A stretch of 64,000 nt of DNA from Solea solea (lineage: Eukaryota; Chordata; Actinopteri; Pleuronectiformes; Soleidae). Of the stretch, positions 21,682 through 30,877 are shown piece after piece. Each line of letters opens with the position of its first letter. Position 1 is the first letter of the stretch. The notes under the pieces were generated by a model. It worked only from the letters and a program-made list of their open reading frames with translations. It was not told the DNA's origin and did not search any database. The stretch is from the NCBI RefSeq assembly GCF_958295425.1, contig NC_081154.1, positions 21,486,540 through 21,550,539 on the forward strand, read 5' to 3'. The position numbers and the translations under genes are program-made.

Positions 21682-23488
21682 ATGTGATGTGTGTGTGTGT
21701 GTGTGTGTGTGTGAGTGTAACATGAGACAAAGATAAGATAGGGGAGTGACGCGGTTGGCCGAGCAAAGCCACTCCCACTTCCAACACCAAAGTGGAGAAG
21801 ACATGCGCAGTAGCAGTGACTGTAGACGCACGCTTCCACCAAAGATGGCGCCAGAAACACATTAACATGAGGTCGCAGATCTTGGGTCGAACATGTGATA
21901 GCATGGCTGCAGAGACACGTGTTTGACGCAAGATGGCGCCTATGAGGAGACTCTCATTCATGAATGAAAGAGAGAGAGTGAGTGAGTGAGAAAGAGAGAG
22001 AGAGAGAGAGAGAGAGTGAGTGAGAATCGCGCTTGAATAGCGGCAGACCAAAGGTGTGTTTCAAAGCACAGTGTGTTCAGTGAATGAAACAAAAGGATCG
22101 CGTACGTGAGAGTTTATGTCAGTTTAAACCACACAGACTTGACACAGGCAAAGCCAGGCCAGTCTGTGAATCTTAACGTTCATGCCGACATTCTCTCACC
22201 ACGTGATCTGTCTACGCGCTCACAGCGGGAGAAGAAACGTCACTGCAGGGTGCGTTAAACATACAGGTCGATCAAAGAAAACTATCTCACTGCGTGATCG
22301 CATGGCATGAGAAGGGAATTAACAAACGTGTGAACAAATACAAACAGTTAACAATTGTAGAACAAATACGAACGTGTGGGTGCGCAATCCAACACGTTTA
22401 ACACAAAGGAAAGTTATAAAACACAGAACCTTAACCTAACTCTGCCCAGAACACTTTGCCTCTTACTGTGAGCTGATAACACGTTTTGCGGTCCGTCGGG
22501 TCTGGTCCTGTTCATTGGAGTCGCAGAGCGTGGACGGGCCGTGGTGTGGATCACAGCGGACAGCTGATGATTCTATGCGTCGGCGGAAGACGGTAGTTTG
22601 GGCGTCTGGTTCGGAGAGAGATGTCGGCTCAGGTGCGGACATCGCGGGTCGAAGGATGGCAGCTGGCGGCTGCAGCGTCTCCATTTCAGTTCTGGAAGGA
22701 TGCGTGGTTAGACGCAAATCAAGTTTCTCACTCGGGCAGCGAGTGTGAAACTGGCACGGCTTCTTCAAAAAGGGCATAGTTCGTGTGGCATGGGGCCGCA
22801 TTGCCGGAGCTCTGGGCTCCAGGGCCCCGGGGGCCCTTTGGGCGGCCCCCGAAGGAGAAGAGCCCCAGGAGAGCAAAAATAGGAAGAGTGGAGGACAAAG
22901 AGAAGTAGGAAGAGGAACACAAAGAGAACGAAAAATGTCTGTCCTCTGGTTTTATAGTGTTTTCGGGGGAAGGCCATAAAACAGAGAACGGCCAATGAGA
23001 TTCACTGACCCTATGGAATGCTGACCAGTCGTAAAACCAAGAATGTCCCAAATGGTGGACTGAGACTTTGTTGAAAACTCAAATCAGGCTTTTGAAACTG
23101 CATGTAGGCCTTACCCATGGAGAACAATAGAAAAGTGGATTACAGTAGACATCTCGGCCCCAACAAGAGTGCAAAATTAGACATAATTCACAGGAAAAAG
23201 TAAATCAAATGCTCCCACGATCATCTATGAAACTCACCCATTGCAATTTATTGGTGGTGGTCTGTAGGTGCCGTTAAGGTCTGGTATTTTCAGATTAAAA
23301 TGAATGGGGAAAATCCCACCGATGACATAGTCACCCTGGACCACAAAGCCTGGCTGGAAGCTGTTTAGAAGAGTGCACTTTGAGGCTGCTGGTGCAGCTG
23401 CAGTGCTGATGCTGGAAAGTAAGCTATCAGTTAAAGTGAGGACACTGACAGCAAAGTAAAGCAAACACAATAAAGCAAGTGAAGTCAT
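8849..23488 (-). CDS. V2R-type (OlfC) olfactory chemoreceptor, gene 1, eight exons
   Basis: Class C GPCR, plasma membrane of olfactory sensory neurons by family. Inferred exons on the minus strand: 23488-23238, 14703-14409, 14327-14241, 13670-13479, 12426-11893, 10809-10585, 9964-9841, 9750-8849. These sum to 2610 nt (869 codons plus stop) with matching phases. Residues 1-25 form a signal peptide. The Venus-flytrap ligand domain follows, with SYAST and PSDDYQ at the positions of the amino-acid-binding residues of CaSR relatives. A cysteine-rich domain comes next ([34 protein letters not shown]), then seven membrane segments from about residue 600 and the C-terminal [14 protein letters not shown]. 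Odd points: introns inside exons 2 and 3, a GC donor after exon 4, and an 8.4-kb LTR element in intron 1. The ligand is unknown, most likely an amino acid. Confidence 0.88.
10290..10400 (-). repeat. SINE 3'-end relic in intron 4
   Basis: Minus strand matches the 3' part of the tRNA-derived SINE at 11102 (GCTGGAATTGGCTCTGGC, CGCGAACCTCATGTGC, then AATGAATGG). The same relic lies at about 39135-39240 (copy 2) and 59620-59720 (gene 3), so it is older than the duplications. Confidence 0.6.
11102..11484 (+). mobile_element. tRNA-derived SINE
   Basis: The head has RNA polymerase III boxes like a tRNA (A box TGGTGTAGTGGTTAGC, B box GGGTTCGAGCCCC). It is followed by a long unrelated body (TGCATGTTCTCCCCGTG, TCCGGCTTCCTCCCAC) and a (TGAC)n-type tail. 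It sits between exons 3b and 4 of gene 1 and is absent at that place in gene 3, so it arrived after the duplication. It is not a working tRNA gene, because the anticodon arm does not lead to a proper acceptor end. Confidence 0.75.
11485..11697 (-). mobile_element. tRNA-derived SINE, second family
   Basis: Minus strand starts with a tRNA-like head (A-box-like TGGCCAAGTGG, B-box-like TTGCCTGTTCAAGTCCCC), continues through AGGTACCCAACCCCCATTGC and ends TTTCCCTAAGGGGATT. It abuts the preceding SINE end to end. Confidence 0.65.
12427..13478 (-). other. Extra intron inside the ligand-domain exon (exon 3) of gene 1
   Basis: Minus strand AAG|GTATGA at 13479/13478 and CTGTAAAG|GTGATG at 12427/12426, phase 0, joining LRIMK to [10 protein letters not shown]. 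In CaSR and mammalian V2R genes this exon is continuous. The intron holds a SINE at 13205-13440; the rest (12430-13200) is AT-rich with no gene. The equivalent in gene 3 is 61202-62598. Confidence 0.7.
13205..13440 (+). mobile_element. tRNA-derived SINE in the extra intron
   Basis: tRNA-like head (GTGGGTCAGTGGTAGAG and GGGTTGATTCCTGG) with a body and the tail GTGCTTTGAGTGGTCATC ... CTCTATATAAGTACAG. Present also in gene 3 (62275-62560) and in pieces in copy 2 (about 42840-42930 and 43180-43235), so it predates the duplications. Confidence 0.7.
14328..14408 (-). other. 81-nt extra intron inside exon 2 of gene 1
   Basis: Minus strand ATG|GTAACA ... TTTTACACAG|ATC. Without removal the frame would read 27 extra codons between RIPM and ISYAST, two blocks that are adjacent in other class C receptors. 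The length is a multiple of three and has no stop, so retention would also give a readable protein. The same intron sits at 63324-63404 in gene 3. Confidence 0.7.
14778..14781. repeat. Left target-site duplication AGAG
   Basis: AGAG lies just before TGTTGGG and is repeated at 23166-23169 just after CCCCAACA. Gene 3 shows the empty site (ATTAAGAGTGCAAAATTAG), which proves a clean insertion. Confidence 0.85.
15233..15238 (-). promoter_or_regulatory. Polyadenylation signal AATAAA in the LTR
   Basis: Minus strand AATAAATTG; the same signal is at 21505-21510 in the other LTR. It is in sense with the receptor gene and so could end host transcripts inside intron 1. Confidence 0.4.
16678..16685 (-). 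promoter_or_regulatory. TATA box in the LTR
   Basis: Minus strand CTATAAAACC, about 210 nt inside the LTR from its 5' side; the copy in the 5' LTR is at 22950-22957. This would place U3 at roughly 240 nt, with a long R/U5. Confidence 0.5.
16894..16910 (-). other. Polypurine tract of the LTR element
   Basis: Minus strand ACCAAAAGGGGGAC directly precedes the 3' LTR (TGTTGGGG). This is the normal place and composition of the plus-strand primer, and fixes the orientation. Confidence 0.75.
16911..19759 (-). other. Non-coding interior of the LTR element
   Basis: About 2.8 kb with no frame longer than about 80 codons and nothing I recognise as gag or pol on either strand. Moderately GC-neutral, non-repetitive. 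Confidence 0.6.
19760..20510. repeat. ~120-bp tandem array, six units, each with several small hairpins
   Basis: The units share CAGTTCctgtGAACTG, CAGCTctttgcAGCTG, TAGGC..GCCTA and a CACGGG..CCCGTG stem. Stem starts at 19793, 19913, 20033, about 20134, 20255 and 20380 give a spacing near 120. It lies 0.5-1.3 kb downstream of the primer-binding site in the element's own direction, the leader region where packaging signals sit. The 120-codon open frame across it (minus 20207-19845) is a by-product of the repeats. Confidence 0.8.
20740..20885. repeat. Short degenerate repeat of GCTAACA(T/C)
   Basis: ATGCTAACA-type words repeat irregularly about 8-10 times. Low complexity; no further role visible. 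Confidence 0.5.
21033..21050 (-). other. Primer-binding site of the LTR element
   Basis: Minus strand TGGTGCCCCGTGTGAGGC starts three bases after the 5' LTR ends, as expected of a tRNA primer site (TGG pairs with tRNA CCA). I could not assign the tRNA from memory. Confidence 0.75.
21054..23165 (-). repeat. Right LTR (5' LTR of the minus-strand element)
   Basis: Second LTR, apparently base-for-base the same as the left one; all open frames in it translate identically. Provides the promoter: TATA box on minus at 22950-22957. Confidence 0.9.
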
Positions 23489-23539
23489 AATGTTTCACTG
23501 TGCTGAGGAGAGAATGAGACAGAGCTAAAAAATAAAGTA

Positions 23540-23549
23540 CTTTATAAAG
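23540..23549 (-). promoter_or_regulatory. Candidate TATA box of gene 1
   Basis: CTTTATAAAG lies 52-61 nt upstream of the gene 1 start codon (23488). The distance leaves a short 5' leader, plausible for a V2R gene. Not tested against transcripts. Confidence 0.4.
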
Positions 23550-23990
23550 GCTACAGTATCACATTCTCAGTCTTGCATCTTATTGATGACAGAGTGGCTT
23601 TGGATTGGACAGTAGTCCACAATCAGGAATTAAAGTGGGTTAATGAAAACTGTGGGGAAAAAGCTGAGGACCTAAACAAAGAGAATTCTCGCTGCAAGGC
23701 GAGAGTGCTAACCACTACACCACTGGTAGCCCCATATGATAATGTACCTGTTATTATTTATTTTTGATGTAACGAGGGCAACATACATTTGTGTCTCTCG
23801 TGATTTCTGTTTGGTCACTGACATAAAGATGAAAGTAAAGACTCAACTACTGTACTTTTCCTTTAGAGCTGATTTTGTCATGACCCCAGGAACTTTTCTC
23901 CTCGACATTAAATATTGCATGTTTTTCCATTTTATATTAAGGTGTTTGGGTCTCTGTTTAGTATTTCTGACAAATGTTCAAGTACTTGTT
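23550..23990. other. Upstream flank of gene 1
   Basis: Holds a minus-strand tRNA-like SINE scrap (about 23690-23735, CGAGAGTGCTAACCACTAC) and AT-rich sequence. No gene seen. Confidence 0.4.
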
Positions 23991-24328
23991 GTGTACTAGA
24001 TGGTGTGCTAATATGTGTACTAGATGTTGTGCTAATATGTGTACTAGATGTTGTGCTAATATGTGTACTAGATGTTGAGCTAATATGTATACTAGATGTT
24101 GTGCTAATATGTGTACTAGATGTTGTGCTAATATGTGTACTAGATGTTGTGCTAATATGTGTACTAGATGTTGTGCTAATATGTGTACTAGATGTTGTGC
24201 TAATATGTGTACTAGATGTTGTGCTAATATGTGTACTAGATGTTGTGCTAATATGTGTACTAGATAGTGTGCTAATATGTGTACTAGATGTTGAGCTAAT
24301 ATGTGTACTAGATGTTGTGCTAATATGA
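23991..24328. repeat. 24-bp minisatellite, about 14 copies
   Basis: Unit GTGTACTAGATGTTGTGCTAATAT, nearly perfect, with single changes (GTTGAG, GGTGTG, AGTGTG). Because 24 is a multiple of three, all frames stay open and produce false repeat proteins on both strands. Confidence 0.95.
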
Positions 24329-24879
24329 TTCCATGGTGCTCCTCACCAACTGAAGCGTCACCACAATGGCAAATGGTACAAGGTTTCATTTACAGTACAT
24401 GCATGGAACTTGGCAGGGTGATCAGACCAAGAACTAGACAAAGACCAAGTGACCTACTGAGTTGACATCTGTTTGATCTTTAAACATTAAACATGAAAAG
24501 TTAGGAAAAGTTCCAAGCTACCTTACAGGGTTCGGCTGTGGCACAGCAGTGAATTTTCATGATCGCTATGAAAGGCAAAACTCGTATTTCCTATGTATAA
24601 CAAGTGATATTATATTAAGATCTACTAAAAAAAACCTCTTGGTGTCATGACCTACACTCAAGAGGTAGTTGGTCATACATGTAATACATCGGTCCCTGGT
24701 ATATTCAGTCATTACAGATGAAAAGTTTATTTTTTTGTGCAACTGTGTGGGCTTAGTGCAGTGAATGACATTCCACCATGACGGTGGAATTTGCTGTAAC
24801 ATGGCTGCACATGGTTGAATCTGCACCAAACCTATGTGTTTGAACTTCACATTCATGCTGTCTATGCAAAAATTCCAAT
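24329..24879. other. Intergenic, nothing recognised
   Basis: AT-rich; the 125-codon minus frame at 24943-24566 overlaps the conserved 3' flank of the receptor copies and looks like chance. Confidence 0.4.
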
Positions 24880-25384
24880 GCGACTGTGTAAATCTAATCT
24901 GAATTTGTGGTGAGATGTATACACCGTCAATATTGTGTGACATAAGATATCATATAAATGATGTAATCTTCCAATATCCTGTTATAGCTTGTTAGATTTT
25001 GTTAGATTTTTGGACAAACAACATTTTTGAAGGAACTGCAACCGGACCCAAAGAAAAATATTCTTAGCCAGCTGACAAAATCATATAAGTGATACTAGAG
25101 CTTTGTCTAATATTAAACCATCACCTCAATGCATTGTGCAATTCCAAGCTCATGGCTAGGCTAAATATTTATTCACATCTCACACCACCACAGTTTAATG
25201 ATGTATCAGTTTTGAGAGTCATATCTGTAAAGAAATATCAATATCAAAACAACATTGATTAGCAAAACATTTTTTTAATGGTTTGTTATCCATAAGTCTG
25301 CAAGTCCACTTGCGACTAATTCAATAACTTTGGGTTGATTTGTGTTTCATCGTTTCGTATTCTTTTCAGGCTTCAGTAAAATAA

Positions 25385-28195
25385 TTCAATTCAATTCAAT
25401 TCAATTCAATTCAATTCAATTCAATTCAATATTATTTGTATAGCACTGTTGGGCCCAGCATAAGTCAACTGTGAGGCCTTACTGCATTCCTGAAGCCTGA
25501 CTGCGGCCTGGTCAAAAGTTAGGGGTCATAAAAGCCTGGCCTCATGGGCCGAGAGAGACAAAGACATTCCTCTGACCCCCACTTTCAACGGGTGGGGGCC
25601 CTGAGTAGGCCGGACTCAAACTCCCAGAAACCACTGCGATGTGTGACATCAGCAGCATACAGCTCGTTGCCCATTGGTGAGAATCACTGGGGGGTCAACC
25701 CCCCAGGGGAGACCTTTAAAACCCACGGGCGGCCGTAACCTCCTCCCTTCCAAGCTGACATCGTCGACGTTAAAGGAGGTCACGAGCCCCTGAAAATCGT
25801 TCATTCTTGCTGGCCGAGCTGAAGATTTTTCCTGTCCATTTTTGTTTTTGTTGAGTTTGAGGATCCTGTGAATAACTCCCCTTGAGAGTTATTCCAACAT
25901 TACCTGCAGAAGAGGAAGTGGCGATTGCAAACTCCTAAAAAAACGGTCGACCAGCTGTCCCTGCCGTACGCTGCACGCTACGCTCCACACAGCGCCCTGA
26001 GACGTCTGCTCTGTCTCTCCCTCATCTCCACTGATCGCCGAATCGGACATTCACCACGGAGCGGGAGCCCCACGTTTGCCCCAGAAGACAACTCATAGTA
26101 AGAGGATTTATGTCTGGGCAGACAAGTTTATCCCAGTGATTATTATAGGAACGGGTAGTGCACACCCGATAATTTCTCTGTGTTTATTTATTATTATTTT
26201 CTTTGTGTTTTTCTTTTCATATTACCGTGCGCATGTTCCACGCACGGCTGTAAATCACCTGTGTTAAAATCAGTGAGATCGCGACTAGCGAACTGTTTAT
26301 ATAACTCAGGTGTATGTCTGATTAATGTTAACGTGTGTCACGCACACTCTGTGAAATATAGTTGTGATTGTAGTTAGTTCAGTATAGATCGCGACTAGCG
26401 AGCTCAATATATTGACTGCAAGTTTGCTACAATATATTGACTGCAAGTTTGCTTCTTTAACGGCGGTGCCGAACGCACAACTGCTTGTGAATATTTTATG
26501 TCCATCGCGCCGCTGCTTCGTGCGGAGCGCGATCACACGGAAGGATAGATATTTTACTCGATCTGTAAAACTACAGAGTAACTGGACAAACTCCAGTTAG
26601 ACTGTGTGATCGAGGGAAATCTCTATTTCCCGTGTGTCTCCTCCTTCATATCTTCTCCCTCTTCTCTCTTGCTGATGATCTATGTGATCCTTATGTCCCT
26701 GTTATTATTTTGATCACCCTGTGTCTTCAACACGGATCGTGATCACGTGGTGAGACGGGAAATCTCCGTTGATCTGTTACAATCGCAGTTTAAGTCGAGT
26801 CCGATCGGATAAACCGCGTGATCAACCGAAGATTTACGATTTACAATTTAAATACTTTAATAAATTATAACCTTTTCTAATGTACTGCTTTCTGTCTTTT
26901 GTGTTTGTGTGTGTGTAACAAGGGTAATTGAAAGAAGCCAGTGTACGACCTCACACCTTCCCTTCCTAAATTTTACCTTAATTAATAATAATTTGTTTAT
27001 TATGAATTAATGATAACTGATAGTCGAGAGCCATCTCAAGGTTGTTAAGTGACAGTCCTTACTGGACCTGTCATTCTCCTCTGTGAGAGGAGTGGTGCCC
27101 CGTTGTTATTGATCATTTTAAGTAAATTAATAAAATAATTAATTTAAAAATTAATTAATTATTCATATTTACATTTTCTCACCAATTACATTGTTGAACC
27201 CCAACAGCGCCAAATCATAACATACATCATCTCAAGGCACTAAAGGAGAGCAGAGAACCCCAACAGTTCACACAATGAGCAAAAACTAGGCATCAGTGGA
27301 GAGAAAAAAACTCCCTCTTAACAGAAGAAGAAATCTCTGACAGAACCAGGCTCAGAGATGTGCAGTCATCTGCCTCAACCATTTGGGGTGAAAGGAAAAT
27401 GGGGGACAGAGGAGAGGTGGGGGACAGAAAGGGGGGAGAGAAAGGACAAGAGGGAGATGAGGTAGAGACAGAAGAGAGAGAGCGACCAGGAGCAGATACA
27501 CAACAACTGTATCAAGTTACAAGTTTATACAGTCAATGATTACATGTTTATAGCAATACAATGTTATTTATAAAGCAGCAACAGAGAGTGTTGATAAAAA
27601 TTATACTAATATCAACTTTTAATTATAGGACAATAATAATGGTGATGATATGTATGATATGGATAGCCTCAAAAACTGGATCTTGATCCTGCAACCTGCA
27701 AGATGAGAATACAGAGAGTGAGAGAGAGGGAAGGAAGTAAAGACACAAACTAGGGAGAGAAAGAGACTAGGTTTATGACATATAAAAAGTCATATTCATA
27801 CCCTGAGTGTGAGAGAGTGAATGTGCGTGCATCACAGGAAAATCCCCCAGCAGTCTCGGTCTATAGCAGCATAACTAAGAGATAGTCCAGGTTTCCCTGA
27901 ACCAGCTCCAACTATAAGCTTTATCAAAAAGGAAAGTTTTAAGTCTAACTTTAAATACAGAGAGAGTGTCTGCCTCCCGAACTGTCATTGGAAGCTGGTT
28001 CCACAGGAGAGGAGCCTGGTAACTGAAGGCTCTGCCTCCCATTCTGCTCTTACAGACTCTGGGAACCACAAGTAAACCTGTATTTTGTGACCTAAGTGGT
28101 CTGTTTGGGTGATAAGGTAAGACTAGGTCTTTCAGGTATGAAGGGGCCTGACCATTAAGTGCTTTGTACGTGAGGAGGAGGATAAATAATTAATA
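25385..28195 (-). mobile_element. L2 LINE 3' part, interrupted by a solo LTR
   Basis: Starts with an (AATTC)n tail (25383-25432, reverse of AATTG repeats) and resumes after the solo LTR at 27207 with the L2 3' UTR. It reaches the RT C-terminus on the minus strand ([18 protein letters not shown], 28069-27930). The 5' end is truncated near 28190. It sits in the last exon of copy 2, with AATAAT-like duplication on both sides. Confidence 0.85.
25447..27206 (+). mobile_element. Solo LTR related to the intron-1 LARD-like element
   Basis: TGTTGGGCCC..CCCCAACA, 1760 bp, flanked by GCAC and GCGC (4 bp, one mismatch; the intact L2 reads GCGC). It shares GTGGTGCCCCGTT near its 3' side, the AATTAATTAATTATT-rich end, and the terminal words with the LTRs at 14782 and 21054, but is otherwise diverged. 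Two direct copies of ATCGCGACTAGCGA (26278, 26388) occur inside. AATAAATTATAACC at about 26861 may be its polyadenylation signal. Confidence 0.75.
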
Positions 28196-28251
28196 ATGTA
28201 ACTCTTTGGAGCAAACAGGCAGAACAATAAGCCAAAGCTGGAGGCCAAGAT

Positions 28252-28739
28252 TGTCATGAACTATGGCAAAGCAGAACAAGGGACTCAAATGCAGGATTCT
28301 GGACACGATTCAGTCAGTAACAGAGTGCCTTTATTCCAGGCAGAGGTTTGGTACACGGAAGGTCAAAGAGATCAGGCAGAGGTACAAAAATGTCAGGCAA
28401 AAAGGCAAGGTCAAAAAAGGCAGGCAAGGTTCCAAAACACGAGAAGACTAGACCATGGCTGTGAAACAAGAGTGCTGGAACGTAAGCTATGAACTACAAT
28501 GAACTGGTGACGAGACAAGACACAGAGGGGAATATAAGCAGTGCTTGATTAGTGAGTGATTGGATGCAGGTGTGGAAGACACAATCAGGGATCAGGTGCA
28601 CGCAGACGAGGAAGGGGGCGGGGTAGACAGGAACCTGAAACAGACACAAGCGTGAGTGATTTCAAAATAAAACAGAAAGACATGGAACATGAAGGGAGAA
28701 ACAAAACAAGATACTTAACAGAAGTGACAAATCATGACA
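28252..28739 (-). mobile_element. Short LTR-like element (TGTCATGA..TCATGACA), 5-bp duplication
   Basis: 488 bp with TG..CA ends and inverted ends TGTCATGA/TCATGACA, flanked by AAGAT on both sides. The receptor genes show the empty site (GGCCAAGATGGC). TG..CA plus a 5-bp duplication indicates a solo LTR or terminal-repeat miniature element. An AATAAAGG signal on the minus strand near 28330 gives the orientation. The 78-codon frame inside is chance. Confidence 0.75.
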
Positions 28740-29207
28740 AAGATGGCTAATGACAGAATGTCATGCCAGAGCCCACACTCCACTCCTCTATGATCTTTGA
28801 ATGTTCATATTTATTTATTCATTTATTTGTATGTTTATTTCGGTCATGACAGTTAGATCACTCATCACACATCATCGTATTGTAGTTCACACAATACACA
28901 TAACCGAAAGGGAAAACGGGAGAAGCAAAAGCTTATCTAGTCCTGCGCCTATTATCTACAGAATACATATTTTCATCATACAATACATAATTATTCTTTT
29001 CTTATGACATTTTGACAAAAACATGTTTCAGCATCCAGTAGCAGCTGTAGTCCACTCTAGACAGTCAATCAGAATCCATGTGTGTCTGTACATGTATCCA
29101 TAATATTCCATCGTGAGTGACAGTCTCGACTTGTTGCCTGGCATGTTCAACTTCCCAAAAGTCACAAAATGATCCAATCAATAGAGGTAAATTCATCAGG
29201 TTAACTA

Positions 29208-29669
29208 TTAACTTGGATGGTGTGATAGCCCGTTTCCTTTTTTGTTTTTTTTTACCCTTAAGTCATCCATCTCATCTGTAGGATTCGCCTTGCTTTGCTT
29301 CTCCATTCTTTTCACATGCTCGAAGGTTGTGGAGATGTCGGAGCGCAGCCCAACCATGGCCCTCTGTGTTATTGCGCTTTCCACCTTCACATTGATCAGC
29401 TCATTGCCGATCTTTCTCAGTTTCCGATATTGCATGAACATACCACATCCCAAGGAGAGCATTCCAATTGTCATGAATGTGAATATGTACACATCCTCGA
29501 CATCCTCTACATCCAGTGGGGCAAGGCACACGACTTTCCACTTATCCCATCCGTCCCGAATGTAGCCAGCCATGAAGGTCCCATCTGGGCAACTAGGTTC
29601 ACCAGAACCTGCACTTCTTGTTGAGAACACTCTGTCGATCGCATTCAGTGACCAGCTAAGCAGTTCCAT
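29208..29669 (-). CDS. Unrecognised 153-codon ORF downstream of the LINE RT
   Basis: I do not recognise this protein. It starts MELLSWSLNAIDRVFS, then a Cys/Gly-containing segment (CPDGTFMAGYIRDGWDKW, VVCLAP), a Glu/Asp-Val stretch, one hydrophobic span (IFTFMTIGMLSLGCGMF) that could cross a membrane, and a basic, probably helical C-terminal half ending with a KK-rich tail. It lies about 170 nt after the RT stop, on the same strand, and before the A/T tail, so it could be a third ORF of this LINE, a captured host fragment, or a separate insertion. It is open throughout, unlike the broken RT beside it. No splice sites were needed. Confidence 0.45.
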   Translation of the reverse strand: MELLSWSLNAIDRVFSTRSAGSGEPSCPDGTFMAGYIRDGWDKWKVVCLAPLDVEDVEDVYIFTFMTIGMLSLGCGMFMQYRKLRKIGNELINVKVESAITQRAMVGLRSDISTTFEHVKRMEKQSKANPTDEMDDLRVKKNKKGNGLSHHPS

Positions 29670-30877
29670 CTTGGATCAATTGATTCTCCGTAGTGACTCG
29701 ATTCACAGGGGCAGCTAAATACTTCTCATGTGTTGACATTTGTGCTTATCAATGTCAACTGTTATTTGGGTACATTCGCTTCTTGTTTTTGTTTGGTTAC
29801 ATTTGCTTCCACCACCGATTCCAAACGGTGTCTACAGATTTCTGTCTCTGACCTTTGTCATACTTTCCTCCTGGGTCATTCTGTATCGATTAATAGTCAT
29901 CTCTACATACTTCTTTTTATATACACTCAGTTTTGCTGATTTTTTCATCTCCTCATCCAGATTATTCCACTGTCTGACCCCGTGACCGATACGGTAAAGG
30001 ATTTTGATGTAGTTCTTACCCTTCTCTGCCTGAACCTCATGTTCCCTCTTAGATTGTGTCCCCTCTGGTAAGGAATAATATCTGTAGATTGTGAGGGAGG
30101 TTTTTGTTGGCAGCCCTGTAAATCATCTGTACTGTGCGGTATTTTATTGAGTCATATAATTTGAGTATTTTGGATTTGATAAATAGTTGATTTGTATGTT
30201 CTCTGTAACTGGCATAGTGTAGAATTCTCAAGGCTCTTTTTTGGAGTATAAACAGGGGATAAGTAGTGTGTTTGTAAGTGTGTCCCCCAGACCTCTGTAC
30301 AGTATTGCAGGTGTGGAGAGACTAGTGTGCAGTACAACAAGTATAGTGACTTCTGATTTAATAGTTTTTGTGCCCTCCAAAGTATGGACACACTCCTGGC
30401 CAGCTTACCTTTTAAGTGTCTGGTGTGTGGCTTCCAACTTAACATGTCATCAATAATCACTCCCAGCACTTTGTACTCACTAACCCTTTCAATATCCACT
30501 CCATTAACTTGTATGTTAATACTAGTCTTACAGCCTTTTTTCCCATACAGCATATATTTAGTTTTCTCTAAATTTAGTGATAGTTTATTTATATTAAACC
30601 ACGCATGCAGCATGGCCATTTCATTATTGACTGTTCCCACTAATTGGTTCAAGTCATCCCCAAAGAGAAAATATTAGTGTCATCTGTGAATAGTATTAAT
30701 TTCAGAATATTGGATACCTTGCATATGTCATTAATGTATAGTATAAACAGTTTTGGACCCAGTACTGACCCTTGTGGGACCCCACAAACTATGTCCAAGC
30801 AAGTCGATGTGCTATCGCTATCCTAACGTATTGAGATCTTTTATGAAGATAGCTCTTGACCCATTCCAGTACTACCA

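Larger units (their letters stand above)
14782..23165 (-). mobile_element. Non-autonomous LTR retrotransposon (LARD-like), inserted in intron 1 of gene 1
   Basis: An 8384-bp element with two 2112-bp LTRs (14782-16893 and 21054-23165, exact offset 6272) and a 4160-bp interior. Ends are TGTTGGG..CCCCAACA with AGAG duplications. Orientation is minus: a primer-binding site lies next to the right LTR and a polypurine tract next to the left LTR. I find no gag, protease, RT or integrase in the interior, only short chance frames. Long LTRs around a long non-coding interior fit the LARD class (large retrotransposon derivatives), which depend on a partner element. Every frame I could compare between the two LTRs is identical, so insertion was recent. 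It lies in the same orientation as the host gene. A related solo LTR occurs at 25447-27206. Confidence 0.88.

Noticed and set aside
14782..23165. Segmental duplication as cause of the two 2.1-kb identical blocks
   Set aside because: TG..CA ends, target duplication, PBS, polypurine tract and the empty site in gene 3 show that they are LTRs.
8849..23488. Gene 1 as a pseudogene because its exons are far apart and split
   Set aside because: Phases, exon lengths and splice sites agree with gene 3 and give an uninterrupted frame.
23991..24328. CRISPR-like array
   Set aside because: Units are directly joined without spacers, in a vertebrate genome.
23991..24389. Open frames of 137 and 143 codons with VLDVVLIC-type repeats
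   Set aside because: They are translations of a 24-bp minisatellite; its length being a multiple of three keeps all frames open.
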